From: Saliniradius amylolyticus
Lineage (GTDB): Bacteria; Pseudomonadota; Gammaproteobacteria; Enterobacterales; Alteromonadaceae
Assembly: GCF_003143555.1 (NCBI RefSeq)
Contig: NZ_CP029347.1
Coordinates: forward strand, 2,480,001-2,544,000
DNA: 64,000 nucleotides
Reading direction: 5' to 3'
Part shown: in pieces, positions 33,230-43,458 of the stretch
How positions within the stretch are numbered: the stretch's first letter is position 1
How the letters are laid out: each line of letters begins with the position of its first letter
Program-made: the position numbers and the translations under genes
The notes under the pieces: model-generated
The model's database searches: none
What the model was told of the DNA's origin: nothing
Seen by the model: the letters and a program-made list of their open reading frames with translations, nothing else

Positions 33230-35761
33230 TTACTGGTGGGCAAGCACGGCCTCATACACGAGCGATACGATACTACCGTATCGCCCTAATTCATAACTGT
33301 CGCCTGTAAAGCCAAGTTGACCCTGCTCGTCTTCCTCCACGGGCGTATGTTTGCGATTAGTCAGCAGAATAATACTGAGATCATAGGCCGGATCGATCAC
33401 CGTCACCGTGCCCGTCCAGCCGGTATGGCCGATTGCCTGTGGACTGGCGTAAGGGCCAAAGTGGCGACGTCGCTCACCATTACCCGCCCGACGCCAGCCC
33501 AGTCCAAGGGTAATATCTTCATCCGAGGCTTTCAGAAACTGATCCATCACCGTAGGGCTAAACAGTCGGGTTTCACCATAGCCGCCCCGGTTCAGAAGCA
33601 CCTGAGTCAGTACCGCCATCTCCCCGGCGTTGGAAAACAAACCAGCATGACCGGATACGCCTGCCATTGAATAAAACGCTTTTTCGTCGTGCACTTCTCC
33701 CTGCAGCACGTATTCACGCATATTGGGAAACTGCACCCAGCCATTGCGGCTATTGCCGTGGATTTCGGTGGCAGCAAACTCGCTCATGCTGTGACCTTTA
33801 TCGAGCGGATTAAACTTGGTATTGACCAGTCCCAGAGGTTGATAAAGCTGAGTTTCGACAAATCGGTCCAGCGGCATACCGGTAATCCGCTCCACCAGCA
33901 TACCCAGTAGCATATAGTCGGTATCGCTGTATAGCGGCGTGCCATAGGCCACTTCAAAGGGCACGTATTGCGACAGTAACGCCTTAGTCTTACCGGGCGT
34001 TTGTGAATAATAAGGCTGACCCAGATGATTTTCAGGGCTGAAGAAACGCACTTCTGGCGCATAGCCTGCGGTGTGAGTGAGTAAGTCCCGGACCCGACGC
34101 TGCTCCCGGCCCTCACTACGATACTCGGCCAGATAGGCGGATATCGGCGCATCGATGTCGAGCCGACCGTCGCTCACCAGCTTCATCAGCGCATAATTGG
34201 TGGCAAACATCTTGGTATTGGAGGCCAGATCAAACAGGGTATTTTTATGCATGGGCTGCGGCTGTGTTAACAGACTGCCTCCGTCCGCATAACGGCGCTG
34301 CACACCATAGGCCTGATGTTTAACGATCTTACCGTCTTTGACTACCACCAGAACCGCACCGGGAAATCCCTGATTAATTTCATCGTTGATCAGCGCATCC
34401 ACCGGTCCAAAGTCATAGCCCGAAGCTACTGACTGATGCAGGGTAGGATAATCAATTTGCGCTCTGAGACGGGCTTGTGCTGGCTCAATGGTGCCAACTC
34501 TGAAGGTATTGAGTCCATCCTGAGTACGGCGCCCGAGTGAATACCGATAGGTTTCTCCCGGCATTAGTGGTGAGGCGATATTGAGTTTCTCACCGTTGAC
34601 GAATAATTCTGCTGTCAATTCCTGGCTCGGCTGAAGCGTCAAAACCCCCTGCCCCTGATAAGTCTTAAAGCGTCGACGGTTTTTCACCCATTGCGGCGTA
34701 TCCGGATCCGACTCTGGAAACTCGGCATCAACTTGAGCCATAGAGAATGTGTCCTGCTGCGAGGATTCAGCCTGTAGCAGCAGCTCAGTCTGATAGCCTG
34801 TCATCAGGGCTTCGACCTGCTCAGGAAAGTACTTTTCCACTAAGGCAAATAAGGTGGCGGCCGTTTTGGCATCGGGCTCACCGGTGACATGATGAGGTAA
34901 GAAGTGCATTTGGAAGGCCGACAGTGTGTCTCGGGTCTGCCCATCCAGGAAGCCCGTTTCGGTGACTCCATAGCCATAGGCGCGCATCGCTTTCTGAAGC
35001 AGGCCGACAGATGGCATTGACTGTATAAACTGCTGCCAGTAACGATGCACGGTCGGTTCGTCGTACCAGGCCCCGATACCCGCCTTATAGAGTTGGTACC
35101 AGGGAAAACGAGGGCCTGGATCGTTTTTACGACTGGGGGTAATATCCGAGTGCCCGACGACCTGAGTGGGGCCAATATCCGGATTCCGCGCCAGAATATC
35201 TCTGGCAAGCTCGATGAGCAATTCCACCTGCCTGGGATCATAATCAGGAAACAGGCAAAGCCGGTCTTCGCCATGTTCACGGCTTACATTCGGATCTTCC
35301 AGTTGCAGTGGAATATCCTGACGATGCTGGCATTGCGGCACATTAACAATCTCAATCCCTATCGCCTGATCGTTGATATTGTCCCGCCCTTGCCAGTGAC
35401 TGCGTCCGGCATGCCAGGCCCGTTTGGTTTCATCCACCAACTGAAAGACCTTTAGCTTGTCGTAAGGGTAACTGGGGTCGTTAGACTCCGGCACCAGATA
35501 ATGGGAGCTCACGTAAGGCCCATCCACTAGAGCGTTCACCGACTTCTGATAATCAATAGCGGTGAAGTGCATGACCAGAAACTTCACCCGTTCACTGTAA
35601 GCGCGGGCTTGCATCCGCACCACATCGACTTCGGGGGACCGGGCTTTGGCAAAGCCTTTGGTCTTAGAGCTGTATGACTGGGGCGAATTTGCGCAGCCCG
35701 ATAGGAAAAATAATGCAATCAATAACCAGCCACACCGACTGGCATACAACGCTAACCTCAT
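33230..35761 (-). CDS. Lipoprotein fusion: AmiD-like amidase, PG-binding domain and YfeW-like serine hydrolase
   Basis: 843 residues. A lipoprotein signal ends LFFLSGC (Cys23). Residues about 55-225 are an Amidase_2/AmpD-type N-acetylmuramoyl-L-alanine amidase with zinc ligands in LVMHFTA, WHAGRSHW and VVGHSDITPSRKNDPGP. Residues about 245-315 are a peptidoglycan-binding helix bundle (LQKAMRAYGYGVTETG). Residues about 450-843 are a class-C beta-lactamase-like hydrolase: SxxK in LFDLASNTKMFA, YSDTDYMLLG as the YxN-type motif, and HTGWTGT for KTG. E. coli keeps these as separate proteins (AmiD and YfeW). The ATG follows the halogenase TAA with no gap, and the MurR-like gene comes next. Confidence 0.88.
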   Translation of the reverse strand: MRLALYASRCGWLLIALFFLSGCANSPQSYSSKTKGFAKARSPEVDVVRMQARAYSERVKFLVMHFTAIDYQKSVNALVDGPYVSSHYLVPESNDPSYPYDKLKVFQLVDETKRAWHAGRSHWQGRDNINDQAIGIEIVNVPQCQHRQDIPLQLEDPNVSREHGEDRLCLFPDYDPRQVELLIELARDILARNPDIGPTQVVGHSDITPSRKNDPGPRFPWYQLYKAGIGAWYDEPTVHRYWQQFIQSMPSVGLLQKAMRAYGYGVTETGFLDGQTRDTLSAFQMHFLPHHVTGEPDAKTAATLFALVEKYFPEQVEALMTGYQTELLLQAESSQQDTFSMAQVDAEFPESDPDTPQWVKNRRRFKTYQGQGVLTLQPSQELTAELFVNGEKLNIASPLMPGETYRYSLGRRTQDGLNTFRVGTIEPAQARLRAQIDYPTLHQSVASGYDFGPVDALINDEINQGFPGAVLVVVKDGKIVKHQAYGVQRRYADGGSLLTQPQPMHKNTLFDLASNTKMFATNYALMKLVSDGRLDIDAPISAYLAEYRSEGREQRRVRDLLTHTAGYAPEVRFFSPENHLGQPYYSQTPGKTKALLSQYVPFEVAYGTPLYSDTDYMLLGMLVERITGMPLDRFVETQLYQPLGLVNTKFNPLDKGHSMSEFAATEIHGNSRNGWVQFPNMREYVLQGEVHDEKAFYSMAGVSGHAGLFSNAGEMAVLTQVLLNRGGYGETRLFSPTVMDQFLKASDEDITLGLGWRRAGNGERRRHFGPYASPQAIGHTGWTGTVTVIDPAYDLSIILLTNRKHTPVEEDEQGQLGFTGDSYELGRYGSIVSLVYEAVLAHQ

Positions 35762-37291
35762 TTACTGCGACTCCATAGAGCAATGCTGTTTTATGTAAGC
35801 CTGATGGCAAGACATCGCCTGTGCCTGTTGTTGAGTCTGTGTTTTTAACTGGCTCAGCAGGCTATCCCGTTCGGCAACTTGCATCCCTTCAGTCAACGGG
35901 TGAATCGCGTTCGGCTTAATTCCCTGACCATTGAGCACCGAGAACCAGCTTATCTCACTGAATAACTCCAGATTTTCCCGGAAGATTCGCCCGCTGTGGC
36001 GATAGAGTTCAATCTTCTCGCTCAGAGAGTCGGGGATATCCATATTGGCACAGTAGGCCCAAAAATCGGTGTCGGTCCGACGCGTCGCTTTATAGTGCAG
36101 AATGATAAAGTCCCGGATACGCTCCAGCTCCTCGCGGCTGTACTGGTTAAACTTATTACGCAGTGTGTCGTCAAAGTGGCGGTCGGGGAAAAGGCTGAGT
36201 AGCCGCGAAATTGCCGACTGCACCAAATGCAGGCCCGTAGACTCCAACGGTTCCAGAAACCCTGCCGATAGCCCAATGGCAATACAGTTCTTGTTCCAGG
36301 CCTGCCGCCGTCTGCCCGTTCGCCAGTGCAGGTAGTTCGGGTCACCAGTAGGGGTATCTGGCATATTAGCGTGCAGAACATTGAGCGCCTTATCCTGTTC
36401 TAAAAATGCACTGGCATACACATGCCCGTTACCCCAGCGGTTTTGAAGGGGAATTTGCCACTGCCAGCCAGCTTCTTGCGCCAGGGAGCGCGTATAAGGC
36501 GGATAGTGGTCGCCAATGGCGCAGGGCTGAGCAATGGCCGAGTCACAGAGCAACCAGTGGTGCCAGTCTTCAAAACCGGTATGCAGTGTTTGTTCGATCA
36601 GCAAACCTTTAAAGCCACTGCAATCGATAAACAGATCCCCGGCAATTTCCTGTCCGCTGCTCAGCATTAACGACTGAATAAAGCCCGAGTCTTTGCTTGT
36701 GCGCACTTCATCGACATGATCGATGATACGCTTTACCCCACGATCCACGGCATAATCGGCTAGATAGGCAGCATAAGCCACCGCATTAAAATGAAACGCA
36801 TAATTCGTTGGAACCGGCCGCCCTCTTTGACGGGTATAACGCTCAAATTTCCCCTGATATGCAGCGGTCGCTTCCAGGCACCAGTCGGTGATCGGCGCGC
36901 CGGCATGCTCAGAAGACCCTAACCAATAATGATGAAAGGGAACGCCGCTTAAGTTTTGTCCATAAGGCCCAAAGGGGTGCATATAGGCATGATCTTTTTC
37001 ATACCAGTCGACAAATTCAATGCCTAACTTGAAGGTACCTTGAGTTTTCGCCAGAAGCTCATCTTCATTCAGCTCCAGTAACTGGTTAAAGGCTCGTATA
37101 TTGGGAATAGTGGCTTCGCCCACCGAGACCGTGCCAATGTCAGCTGACTCGATCAGTGTAATACTGGTGTGATGGCCCATGACTTTTGCCAGCGCCGCCG
37201 CCGTCATCCAGCCCGCACTGCCTCCCCCTACAATCACAATATTCCGAATGCGTCGATCCCCTGAGTACAAACTGTTCTCCTGATTAGACAT
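35762..37291 (-). CDS. Flavin-dependent tryptophan-halogenase-family protein
   Basis: 509 residues. The FADH2-binding GGGSAGW lies at residues 22-28. The halogenase lysine is in TFKLGIEFVDW (K88, equivalent to PrnA K79). WQWQIP is the WxWxIP motif that blocks monooxygenase chemistry. FLEPLESTGLHLVQSAI carries the conserved glutamate. Proteins of this type chlorinate or brominate an aromatic substrate. Many lie beside TonB-dependent receptors in Alteromonadales and Caulobacterales without a known substrate. Here the TAA abuts the ATG of the amidase fusion. A terminator separates it from the upstream receptor gene, so it probably starts the halogenase-amidase-regulator transcript. Confidence 0.9.
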   Translation of the reverse strand: MSNQENSLYSGDRRIRNIVIVGGGSAGWMTAAALAKVMGHHTSITLIESADIGTVSVGEATIPNIRAFNQLLELNEDELLAKTQGTFKLGIEFVDWYEKDHAYMHPFGPYGQNLSGVPFHHYWLGSSEHAGAPITDWCLEATAAYQGKFERYTRQRGRPVPTNYAFHFNAVAYAAYLADYAVDRGVKRIIDHVDEVRTSKDSGFIQSLMLSSGQEIAGDLFIDCSGFKGLLIEQTLHTGFEDWHHWLLCDSAIAQPCAIGDHYPPYTRSLAQEAGWQWQIPLQNRWGNGHVYASAFLEQDKALNVLHANMPDTPTGDPNYLHWRTGRRRQAWNKNCIAIGLSAGFLEPLESTGLHLVQSAISRLLSLFPDRHFDDTLRNKFNQYSREELERIRDFIILHYKATRRTDTDFWAYCANMDIPDSLSEKIELYRHSGRIFRENLELFSEISWFSVLNGQGIKPNAIHPLTEGMQVAERDSLLSQLKTQTQQQAQAMSCHQAYIKQHCSMESQ

Positions 37292-37305
37292 GTCGACCTA
37301 TATTA

Positions 37306-37331
37306 CAAAAACGGCGGTCAAATGACCGCCG
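37306..37331 (-). terminator. Rho-independent terminator after the first TonB-dependent receptor
   Basis: On the - strand GGCGGTCA and TGACCGCC pair over a very short loop and are followed by GTTTTTG. It lies 22 bases past the receptor stop and only 15 bases before the halogenase ATG, so read-through or a promoter hidden in the receptor gene is needed for halogenase expression. Confidence 0.75.
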
Positions 37332-37352
37332 CTTAACCTTACTATGCCTTAC

Positions 37353-40265
37353 TTAGAAGGTGTACCTTGCCATCAAGGTATAAGCCCGTCCTCTCGGATC
37401 GGCAACCCGTGGGTCAAACGCCGCACCTGGCGAGAAGTCGTTCTGGTGCGCGGTAAACGGTGGATCACGATCCAGCAGGTTCTTGATACCGAATTGCAGT
37501 TCCAGCTGATCGATTCCCACATAACTCACACTGTAGTTATAGGTCGTGTGGCTAGAGACCACCGGATCCCAACCTTCAGGACGTGTCGTTCCAGACTCAA
37601 TGCCCGGAGGCACTTCATCCAGATAGCTATCCCGGAATGCTTGTAGCAATGTATGGGTCCAATCACCTTTGGTATAAGTAAAGGCTAAGGTGTGCTTCCA
37701 GCGCAGAGGAATATTACCGCGACTATGAGTACCGACCAGGTTATCGCCAAAGGGCTCACTGGGGATGATACGCTTGCGATCCTCAATTAAGTAGCTGCCG
37801 TTGAAGTTAATATTCCAGTTGCCACCATACAGGTCACCGTTGAACAAGGCGTTTACTTCCACCCCTGATGTTTCGCGCTCACCGGCGTTCAACCAACGAC
37901 GATCGATGGAAACCAGATTCCCTTGTCCATCACGAATGAAGCGGTCGGGGAACAATTCGAAGTTATCGATCAACTCATCGAAGGACAGAGTTTGGATCGT
38001 ACCCTCTTTCTTGATTTCCCAATAGTCCGCCGAGAAGGTTGCACTATCCGTCGGGGTAAATACAAAGCCAACGTTGCTCTGCTCGGACTCCTCCGGTCCC
38101 AGATCTTCCTTACCACCGAAGATCATCGTAGGCTGCAGTGGCTCATCACAATTCGGATCATTCGGGTTCACTTCCCCACCCGGGCAGTTAGCCGGGTCAG
38201 CAAAGTCCAGACCTGTGTAGGGCTCTTCGCGAACGCCGTTAAATAACTGGTTAAAGGAAGGAACCCGGAAACCGGTACTGAAGGCACCACGAACCATAAA
38301 GTCGTCAGTCACATTGTATTTGGCTGAGATTTTCGGGTTAGTGGTACCACCGAAGCCGTCGTAACGGTCATAACGAACCGCCAGGTTCACCTCGAAGTCG
38401 TACGTGATCGGAACCAGGGCCTCGACAAATAAGGCTTTGATGTCACGCTCGACGTCATCCAACGCATTAGAATCATCGAAAGGTGCGCCATAGATTTCCA
38501 TGCGGCTGTTAGCGGCACGGCGGTCACCGTTAAATTCATAACCTTCGCGGCGGAAGTCGAAGCCGGCAGCCACCATCACTTCGCCACCGTCCAGCTCCCA
38601 GCCGCTACTGCCACTGATCAAACCATCGATTTGTAGCATGGTAGTTTTACCACCAAACAGAACCACACCTTCCGCTGAAGCTGCATCGATAGCATCCAGG
38701 CCAGCCTGGGTTTGTGACTCACCGGGTAACAGGAAAGGACTCACGGCACCGCTGCCGATGGCATCAGCCAGCATCGCTGTAAAGTGATAACCGGAACCTA
38801 ACTCAGACTCCGCCTCACTGGAGGCATAAGAAATGCCGGTTTTGTAGTCCCACTCGTCATTAAATAGCGTGCCCTCTGCGCCGAGCAATAAACGATAGGC
38901 CTTGGTGGTGGTTTCAATTTCACGAGGACCACACTCCACACAACGCCAACGATAAGAGATCGGAGCACCACGGTTAATTTGGTCTTCACCAAAGTACGCC
39001 GCTAACTGATCGGCGACATAATCATAAGATGCCCCGGTGCTGGGATACCAACCGTCAAAATCCTGGCCGGTCGCATCGTCTGTGCCTCGAATAGCCCAAG
39101 GCGTAATCTGGTTAGGTTCGAACACTTTATTTGTAGTGACATGGGAACCGACCACCTCGGCGAAAATTTCATCGCCACTGTCGAACAACATGGTACCGCG
39201 GCTGACCAGGTTTAAGGTCTCTACGGGTTGCTGTAAAACCGACGCACGAGGGTAATCCCAGGAACAACTGAATTGCTCATTTTCACGGTTCCAAAGAGCC
39301 GGAGCATCATCACCCATGCCGGCACCGCCGTCGGCACACTCATAGTCATTCGTGGGTAAAGCCAACACATTCAAAACGGTCTGCTCAAGACCGGTGGCTG
39401 GGTCAATCAACCCATCACCAATCAGATTGTAATGAGCACCATTCGGATCATTAGGGTTGTTCCAACGGTCATTCAAAGAAGCAAAAGGCGCGCCCCGGGT
39501 ATCCGGTGACAAGCCACGTTCAGCCTGGAACGTATTGGTAAAGTCGCGGTCTGTACCACGCAGAATTTCGGCCTTGTTGTAAGACACACTTGCCATCAGG
39601 TTATAGCCGTCGTCATACAGGTCACCGGTTCCGCCGAGCAGATTTATCTTGTAGATATTACCGCTGCCTTCTTCGGTGTGATCGGCAAAGGCGGTAACCT
39701 CAGCACCCTCGTAATTCTTCTTCAGGATAAAGTTAATAACCCCGCCGATGGCGTCGGTACCATAAACCGCAGAGGCACCATCACGAAGCACTTCAACACG
39801 TTCTATCGCATTAAAGGGGATAGAGTTCAGGTCCACGGCTCGACCCTGGATACCGTGGGTCGCCACGCGGCGCCCATTTAACAATACCAAGGTAGAGTCT
39901 CGGCCCTGCCCCCGCAGGTTAGCGCTGGAAGCGCCGTTATTACCGCGCTCTTCACCACCCACGATGCCGGCATTACTGGCCAGGTTATCATTGGAGTTGG
40001 CACCGATATTCAGGTTCAACATCAGTTGGTCGACGTTGGTAATACCGGCCTGGTCAATATCAGCTTTTGAGATGATGGTCAGTGGCAAAGCGCCATCGAT
40101 GCCAGCTCGCTTAATACTGGAGCCTGTGACTTCGACTCTTTCCACCGTCTCTGCGGGCGTGTTCTGTTCTTCGCCTTGAATGGCATCGTCATTGGCCTGT
40201 TGCGCGTATGCGCTACTCGCCATACCCGATACCATCAAAGCGAGAGTTAATCTGCTCAGTTTCAT
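37353..40265 (-). CDS. TonB-dependent outer-membrane receptor
   Basis: 970 residues with signal peptide LTLALMVSGMASSAYA. The plug domain reads VERVEVTGSSIKRAGIDG, then STLVLLNGRRVATHG, ERVEVLRDGASAVYGTDAIGGVINFIL. The barrel ends in aromatic Phe (LMARYTF). The long extracellular loops carry several cysteines (CSWDY, WRCVECG, CPGGEVNPNDPNC), which suggests disulfide-stabilised loops. It imports a large or scarce ligand using TonB energy. The adjacent halogenase and cell-wall genes hint at an aromatic or muropeptide ligand, but this is only context. Terminators on both sides make it monocistronic. Confidence 0.93.
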   Translation of the reverse strand: MKLSRLTLALMVSGMASSAYAQQANDDAIQGEEQNTPAETVERVEVTGSSIKRAGIDGALPLTIISKADIDQAGITNVDQLMLNLNIGANSNDNLASNAGIVGGEERGNNGASSANLRGQGRDSTLVLLNGRRVATHGIQGRAVDLNSIPFNAIERVEVLRDGASAVYGTDAIGGVINFILKKNYEGAEVTAFADHTEEGSGNIYKINLLGGTGDLYDDGYNLMASVSYNKAEILRGTDRDFTNTFQAERGLSPDTRGAPFASLNDRWNNPNDPNGAHYNLIGDGLIDPATGLEQTVLNVLALPTNDYECADGGAGMGDDAPALWNRENEQFSCSWDYPRASVLQQPVETLNLVSRGTMLFDSGDEIFAEVVGSHVTTNKVFEPNQITPWAIRGTDDATGQDFDGWYPSTGASYDYVADQLAAYFGEDQINRGAPISYRWRCVECGPREIETTTKAYRLLLGAEGTLFNDEWDYKTGISYASSEAESELGSGYHFTAMLADAIGSGAVSPFLLPGESQTQAGLDAIDAASAEGVVLFGGKTTMLQIDGLISGSSGWELDGGEVMVAAGFDFRREGYEFNGDRRAANSRMEIYGAPFDDSNALDDVERDIKALFVEALVPITYDFEVNLAVRYDRYDGFGGTTNPKISAKYNVTDDFMVRGAFSTGFRVPSFNQLFNGVREEPYTGLDFADPANCPGGEVNPNDPNCDEPLQPTMIFGGKEDLGPEESEQSNVGFVFTPTDSATFSADYWEIKKEGTIQTLSFDELIDNFELFPDRFIRDGQGNLVSIDRRWLNAGERETSGVEVNALFNGDLYGGNWNINFNGSYLIEDRKRIIPSEPFGDNLVGTHSRGNIPLRWKHTLAFTYTKGDWTHTLLQAFRDSYLDEVPPGIESGTTRPEGWDPVVSSHTTYNYSVSYVGIDQLELQFGIKNLLDRDPPFTAHQNDFSPGAAFDPRVADPRGRAYTLMARYTF

Positions 40266-40467
40266 AATACATGTTCCTACTGGTTATTGTTATAACGGTT
40301 GAGTGCTGGGCACCACTACTAAAAATAACATTATTTATTCAGTTTAAAATACTTTATTCATAATATTTTAACATATAGGAATAACCCATTTCAGTATAGA
40401 CCACCTTCTGTTTTCTGCGACTAATAACCATAAAACTACGTTTAAAATTTCAACATCCCTAAGACGC

Positions 40468-40493
40468 AAAAAAGCCCGCACCAGGCGGGCTTT
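40468..40493 (-). terminator. Rho-independent terminator after the second TonB-dependent receptor
   Basis: GCCCGC (40474-40479) and GCGGGC (40485-40490) flank ACCAG. On the - strand six Ts follow (40473-40468). It lies about 26 bases past the stop of the 979-residue receptor. Confidence 0.85.
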
Positions 40494-40518
40494 AATATCC
40501 AGGGAAAGGGTTTTCTTA

Positions 40519-43458
40519 TCAGAACCTTACCGATGCGCTCAGGCGCACATAACGGGGTGAAGCAGTACCGTTTGGCATCATAAACTCAGAGTCGACATCA
40601 CCAACAGTACCATCATCGATATCAGTCACAACGGAGGTTACACTCTGACTATCCAGTAAATTGAAGATATCCAGCCCCAGTCGGACATCCGCACCATTGA
40701 CCTCTGTCTCATAAGAAACATTCACATCAAGGCGAGTGAACCAACCTAAATCACCGTAGAAGCCGTTTGGAATGTGGATCCACTCAGCGTTATCCAGGTC
40801 ACTACAATTACTCACACATTGATAGTGGGTTTGTGCGTTGGCATTGGCTCCTGTGTAAGGGTTCGATGAGCTAACCGCATTGATAGGCTTACCTGCCTCG
40901 GCGGTGAATACCGCACCAACACGCCAGTTATCATCGATCTGATAAGCACCACGTACTTTAAAGTTATGCGGTAAGTGATTCGGTAGCTTGCCCCAGTTAG
41001 TATTCAAAATAGAGACATCGTCGGCAATCTCGGTGAAACCGGGAATATCGTTACCAGTGCGTGCTAAACCACCACCTGAGAAGTTACCGTAGCTATTAGA
41101 CCAGGTGTAAGCAAAGTTGGCGGTCCACTTATCATCCCAGGCCCGGTCAAGCTCTAACTCGACAGCATTATAAAGCCGACGCGGTTGGTCACCGCCAATA
41201 ACCTCACCGGAAAGGCTATTCCAGGAGTCAGTCGCTTCACCCAGCGGGATGGTGACATCTTGTGGACCATTACCACAATCTAACTGAAGCTGCAGGTCAC
41301 GCCCCGGATTACCAAAGAACCAGCCCCAGATATTGCCGCACTCAGAGGGCAAAGCAGGGTGGTCTCCAGGCATCACATCGACATACATGTCCTCGAATGC
41401 GTTACGATAGTCGCGGTGGATAGCCCGAACGCCGGCCGACCATTTCTCAGACAGCATCATCTCGTAGCCAAGAATAAACTCGTTCTGGAATGTGGCTTCA
41501 ACATCCTGGTCTACATCACCAGGCCCCAGCCCTGCAGAGGAACTGAAATCAACATAGTCCAGCTCCTCGCCCAGGATAGGAATAACGTTGGTCAAGCCGT
41601 TCACTTCTTCCGTTTCCAAACCTTCCAGTACATAGTTTGAAATGCGGAACTCGGAGTTGCCGGCCGCGCGAGCAGCAACGGCCAGAGACATAGGTTGGTA
41701 ATAGCGTCCCGCATGGGCGAAGAACTTAGACTGACCATCACCGTTCACGTCCCATGAAAAACCAACCCGCGGTGCGATCATGTCATCAATTTCAAAGAAG
41801 GTAGAACCGTCGCCCTGATACATCTTAAATGCATCCCAACGCAGGCCAGCGGTCAGAGTCATATCATCGTTGATGCTCCAAACATCTTCGATATACGCCG
41901 CTTTGGTATCTTGTCGAGCGATGGTCTTATTGCGGCGTTTATACACCGTCGCTTCCTGAGTAACCCCGTCTGGAATCAAAACGCCATCGAACACCGTTCC
42001 AGGCGTGACATCATGCAGGGTATAGCGCTGATAATCCGGACCTGGCACACGGCGAGAGAAATCTGTCTCACGGTCTTCATTATCCATACCGAAGCGAATC
42101 AGGTGATCGCCCACAAACCATTCAAAGTCCAGGCGGAAAGCGTCACGAGTACTGACCCGCTCATCAAACAAACTATTTTCAGAGCAGCCAATGTGCTCAT
42201 TCAGGTCATTACGGGTGTCAAATACGCGATTACAGAACGGGTCTGTGGAGCCTCCGTAGCTGTATTCGAATTCACTCTGACCCACTAAGGCCTTGGCCGT
42301 AAAGTTGTCAGTCAAATAGGCGGTATACGTTAGTGAGTAGTTGGTGCCACCCGTTGAGAAGAAATCCGTACTTTGGAACTCGCCATCACGATAGACATCC
42401 GTCAGTGTTTCCTGCTCATCGGAAAAAGCAAGCAATTCCATTAGATGGTCATCACTGATTTGCCAATCTAGCTTCGCGCCCCAGAAGCCAGAATCATCTT
42501 CACTCTCATCACGATCCTCGTTTTGCTGACCTCCGATATCGGTTGAGTCGACATTTCTCGGCTCGTACATGGCATAGAAGAATAAGGTATCTTCAATAAT
42601 CGGACCACTTGCAGACAGTGACAAGGTGTATGAGTCTGACTCATCTTCACTGCGGTTGAAGCGAACGTCACCGTTGCTCCAATAAATATTTTTTTGCTCG
42701 GCTCTCAGTGCATCTGGGGTGTAATAAACATCAGCACCAAATTCAAAGTCATTACCACCGGACTTAGTGACCGCGTTGATAACACCACCCGTCGTGCGCC
42801 CAAACTCAACTGAATAACCACCGGTCTTAACCTGAAACTCTTCATAGAAAGAGAAAGGTACTGAGTTAAAACCAATACCGCGTTCAACATCCGTCACGTT
42901 CAGGCCGTTAATGAATACAGCGTTGTGAGACACCGATGCACCACCGAAAGAGATACCACCGAACCCACCAGTCTGTACCGACGTAGACAGGTTTGCCACG
43001 GACGCCACACTGCGTCCCACAGGAATACGCTCTAAATCCAGTGCATCAATGTTGATGCCTGTCTCTGAAGAGGCTGTATCGATCATCTGGTAACGACCGC
43101 CTGTAACACTAATGACCTCGACGTTTCCTTGCTCCAGAGTTAAAGTGACATCGCTCTGCTTACCGATGGAGACCTTAACGTCATCGGCTTTGGCGGTGTT
43201 ATACCCTTCTTTTGAAGCCTTAACGTCATAAGTACCAATCGGTAATCGCGGAAAGCGGAAGTTACCATCCGCATCAGCGGTAATAGTACGAGTCATGCCA
43301 TTCTTTTCATTAATGAGCGTAATAGTGGCACCACCTTCAGACACCGTACCAGTCAGTGAGCCATCATTATTCGCGGCCATGGCGGTTCCTGCTGATAGCC
43401 CCAAAGCACCGGTCAATGCCAGGCTGATCAGAGAGCGTCGAAATGCGTTCGATTTCAT
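40519..43458 (-). CDS. TonB-dependent receptor with N-terminal carboxypeptidase-regulatory-like domain (Oar-like)
   Basis: 979 residues. The signal peptide is LISLALTGALGLSAGTAMA. Residues about 30-115 are a beta-sandwich of the CarboxypepD-regulatory type (GTVSEGGATITLINEKNG, FRFPRLPIGTYDVKASKEGYNT). The plug follows (GRSVASVANLSTSVQTGGF, NGLNVTDVERGIG, GGVINAVTKSGGNDFEFG). The barrel ends VRLSASVRF. Oar-type receptors are linked to uptake of peptides or proteolysis products in marine bacteria. GAGGAAAACGATA precedes the ATG. A bidirectional-looking terminator separates it from the other receptor, so it is probably transcribed alone. Confidence 0.93.
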   Translation of the reverse strand: MKSNAFRRSLISLALTGALGLSAGTAMAANNDGSLTGTVSEGGATITLINEKNGMTRTITADADGNFRFPRLPIGTYDVKASKEGYNTAKADDVKVSIGKQSDVTLTLEQGNVEVISVTGGRYQMIDTASSETGINIDALDLERIPVGRSVASVANLSTSVQTGGFGGISFGGASVSHNAVFINGLNVTDVERGIGFNSVPFSFYEEFQVKTGGYSVEFGRTTGGVINAVTKSGGNDFEFGADVYYTPDALRAEQKNIYWSNGDVRFNRSEDESDSYTLSLSASGPIIEDTLFFYAMYEPRNVDSTDIGGQQNEDRDESEDDSGFWGAKLDWQISDDHLMELLAFSDEQETLTDVYRDGEFQSTDFFSTGGTNYSLTYTAYLTDNFTAKALVGQSEFEYSYGGSTDPFCNRVFDTRNDLNEHIGCSENSLFDERVSTRDAFRLDFEWFVGDHLIRFGMDNEDRETDFSRRVPGPDYQRYTLHDVTPGTVFDGVLIPDGVTQEATVYKRRNKTIARQDTKAAYIEDVWSINDDMTLTAGLRWDAFKMYQGDGSTFFEIDDMIAPRVGFSWDVNGDGQSKFFAHAGRYYQPMSLAVAARAAGNSEFRISNYVLEGLETEEVNGLTNVIPILGEELDYVDFSSSAGLGPGDVDQDVEATFQNEFILGYEMMLSEKWSAGVRAIHRDYRNAFEDMYVDVMPGDHPALPSECGNIWGWFFGNPGRDLQLQLDCGNGPQDVTIPLGEATDSWNSLSGEVIGGDQPRRLYNAVELELDRAWDDKWTANFAYTWSNSYGNFSGGGLARTGNDIPGFTEIADDVSILNTNWGKLPNHLPHNFKVRGAYQIDDNWRVGAVFTAEAGKPINAVSSSNPYTGANANAQTHYQCVSNCSDLDNAEWIHIPNGFYGDLGWFTRLDVNVSYETEVNGADVRLGLDIFNLLDSQSVTSVVTDIDDGTVGDVDSEFMMPNGTASPRYVRLSASVRF

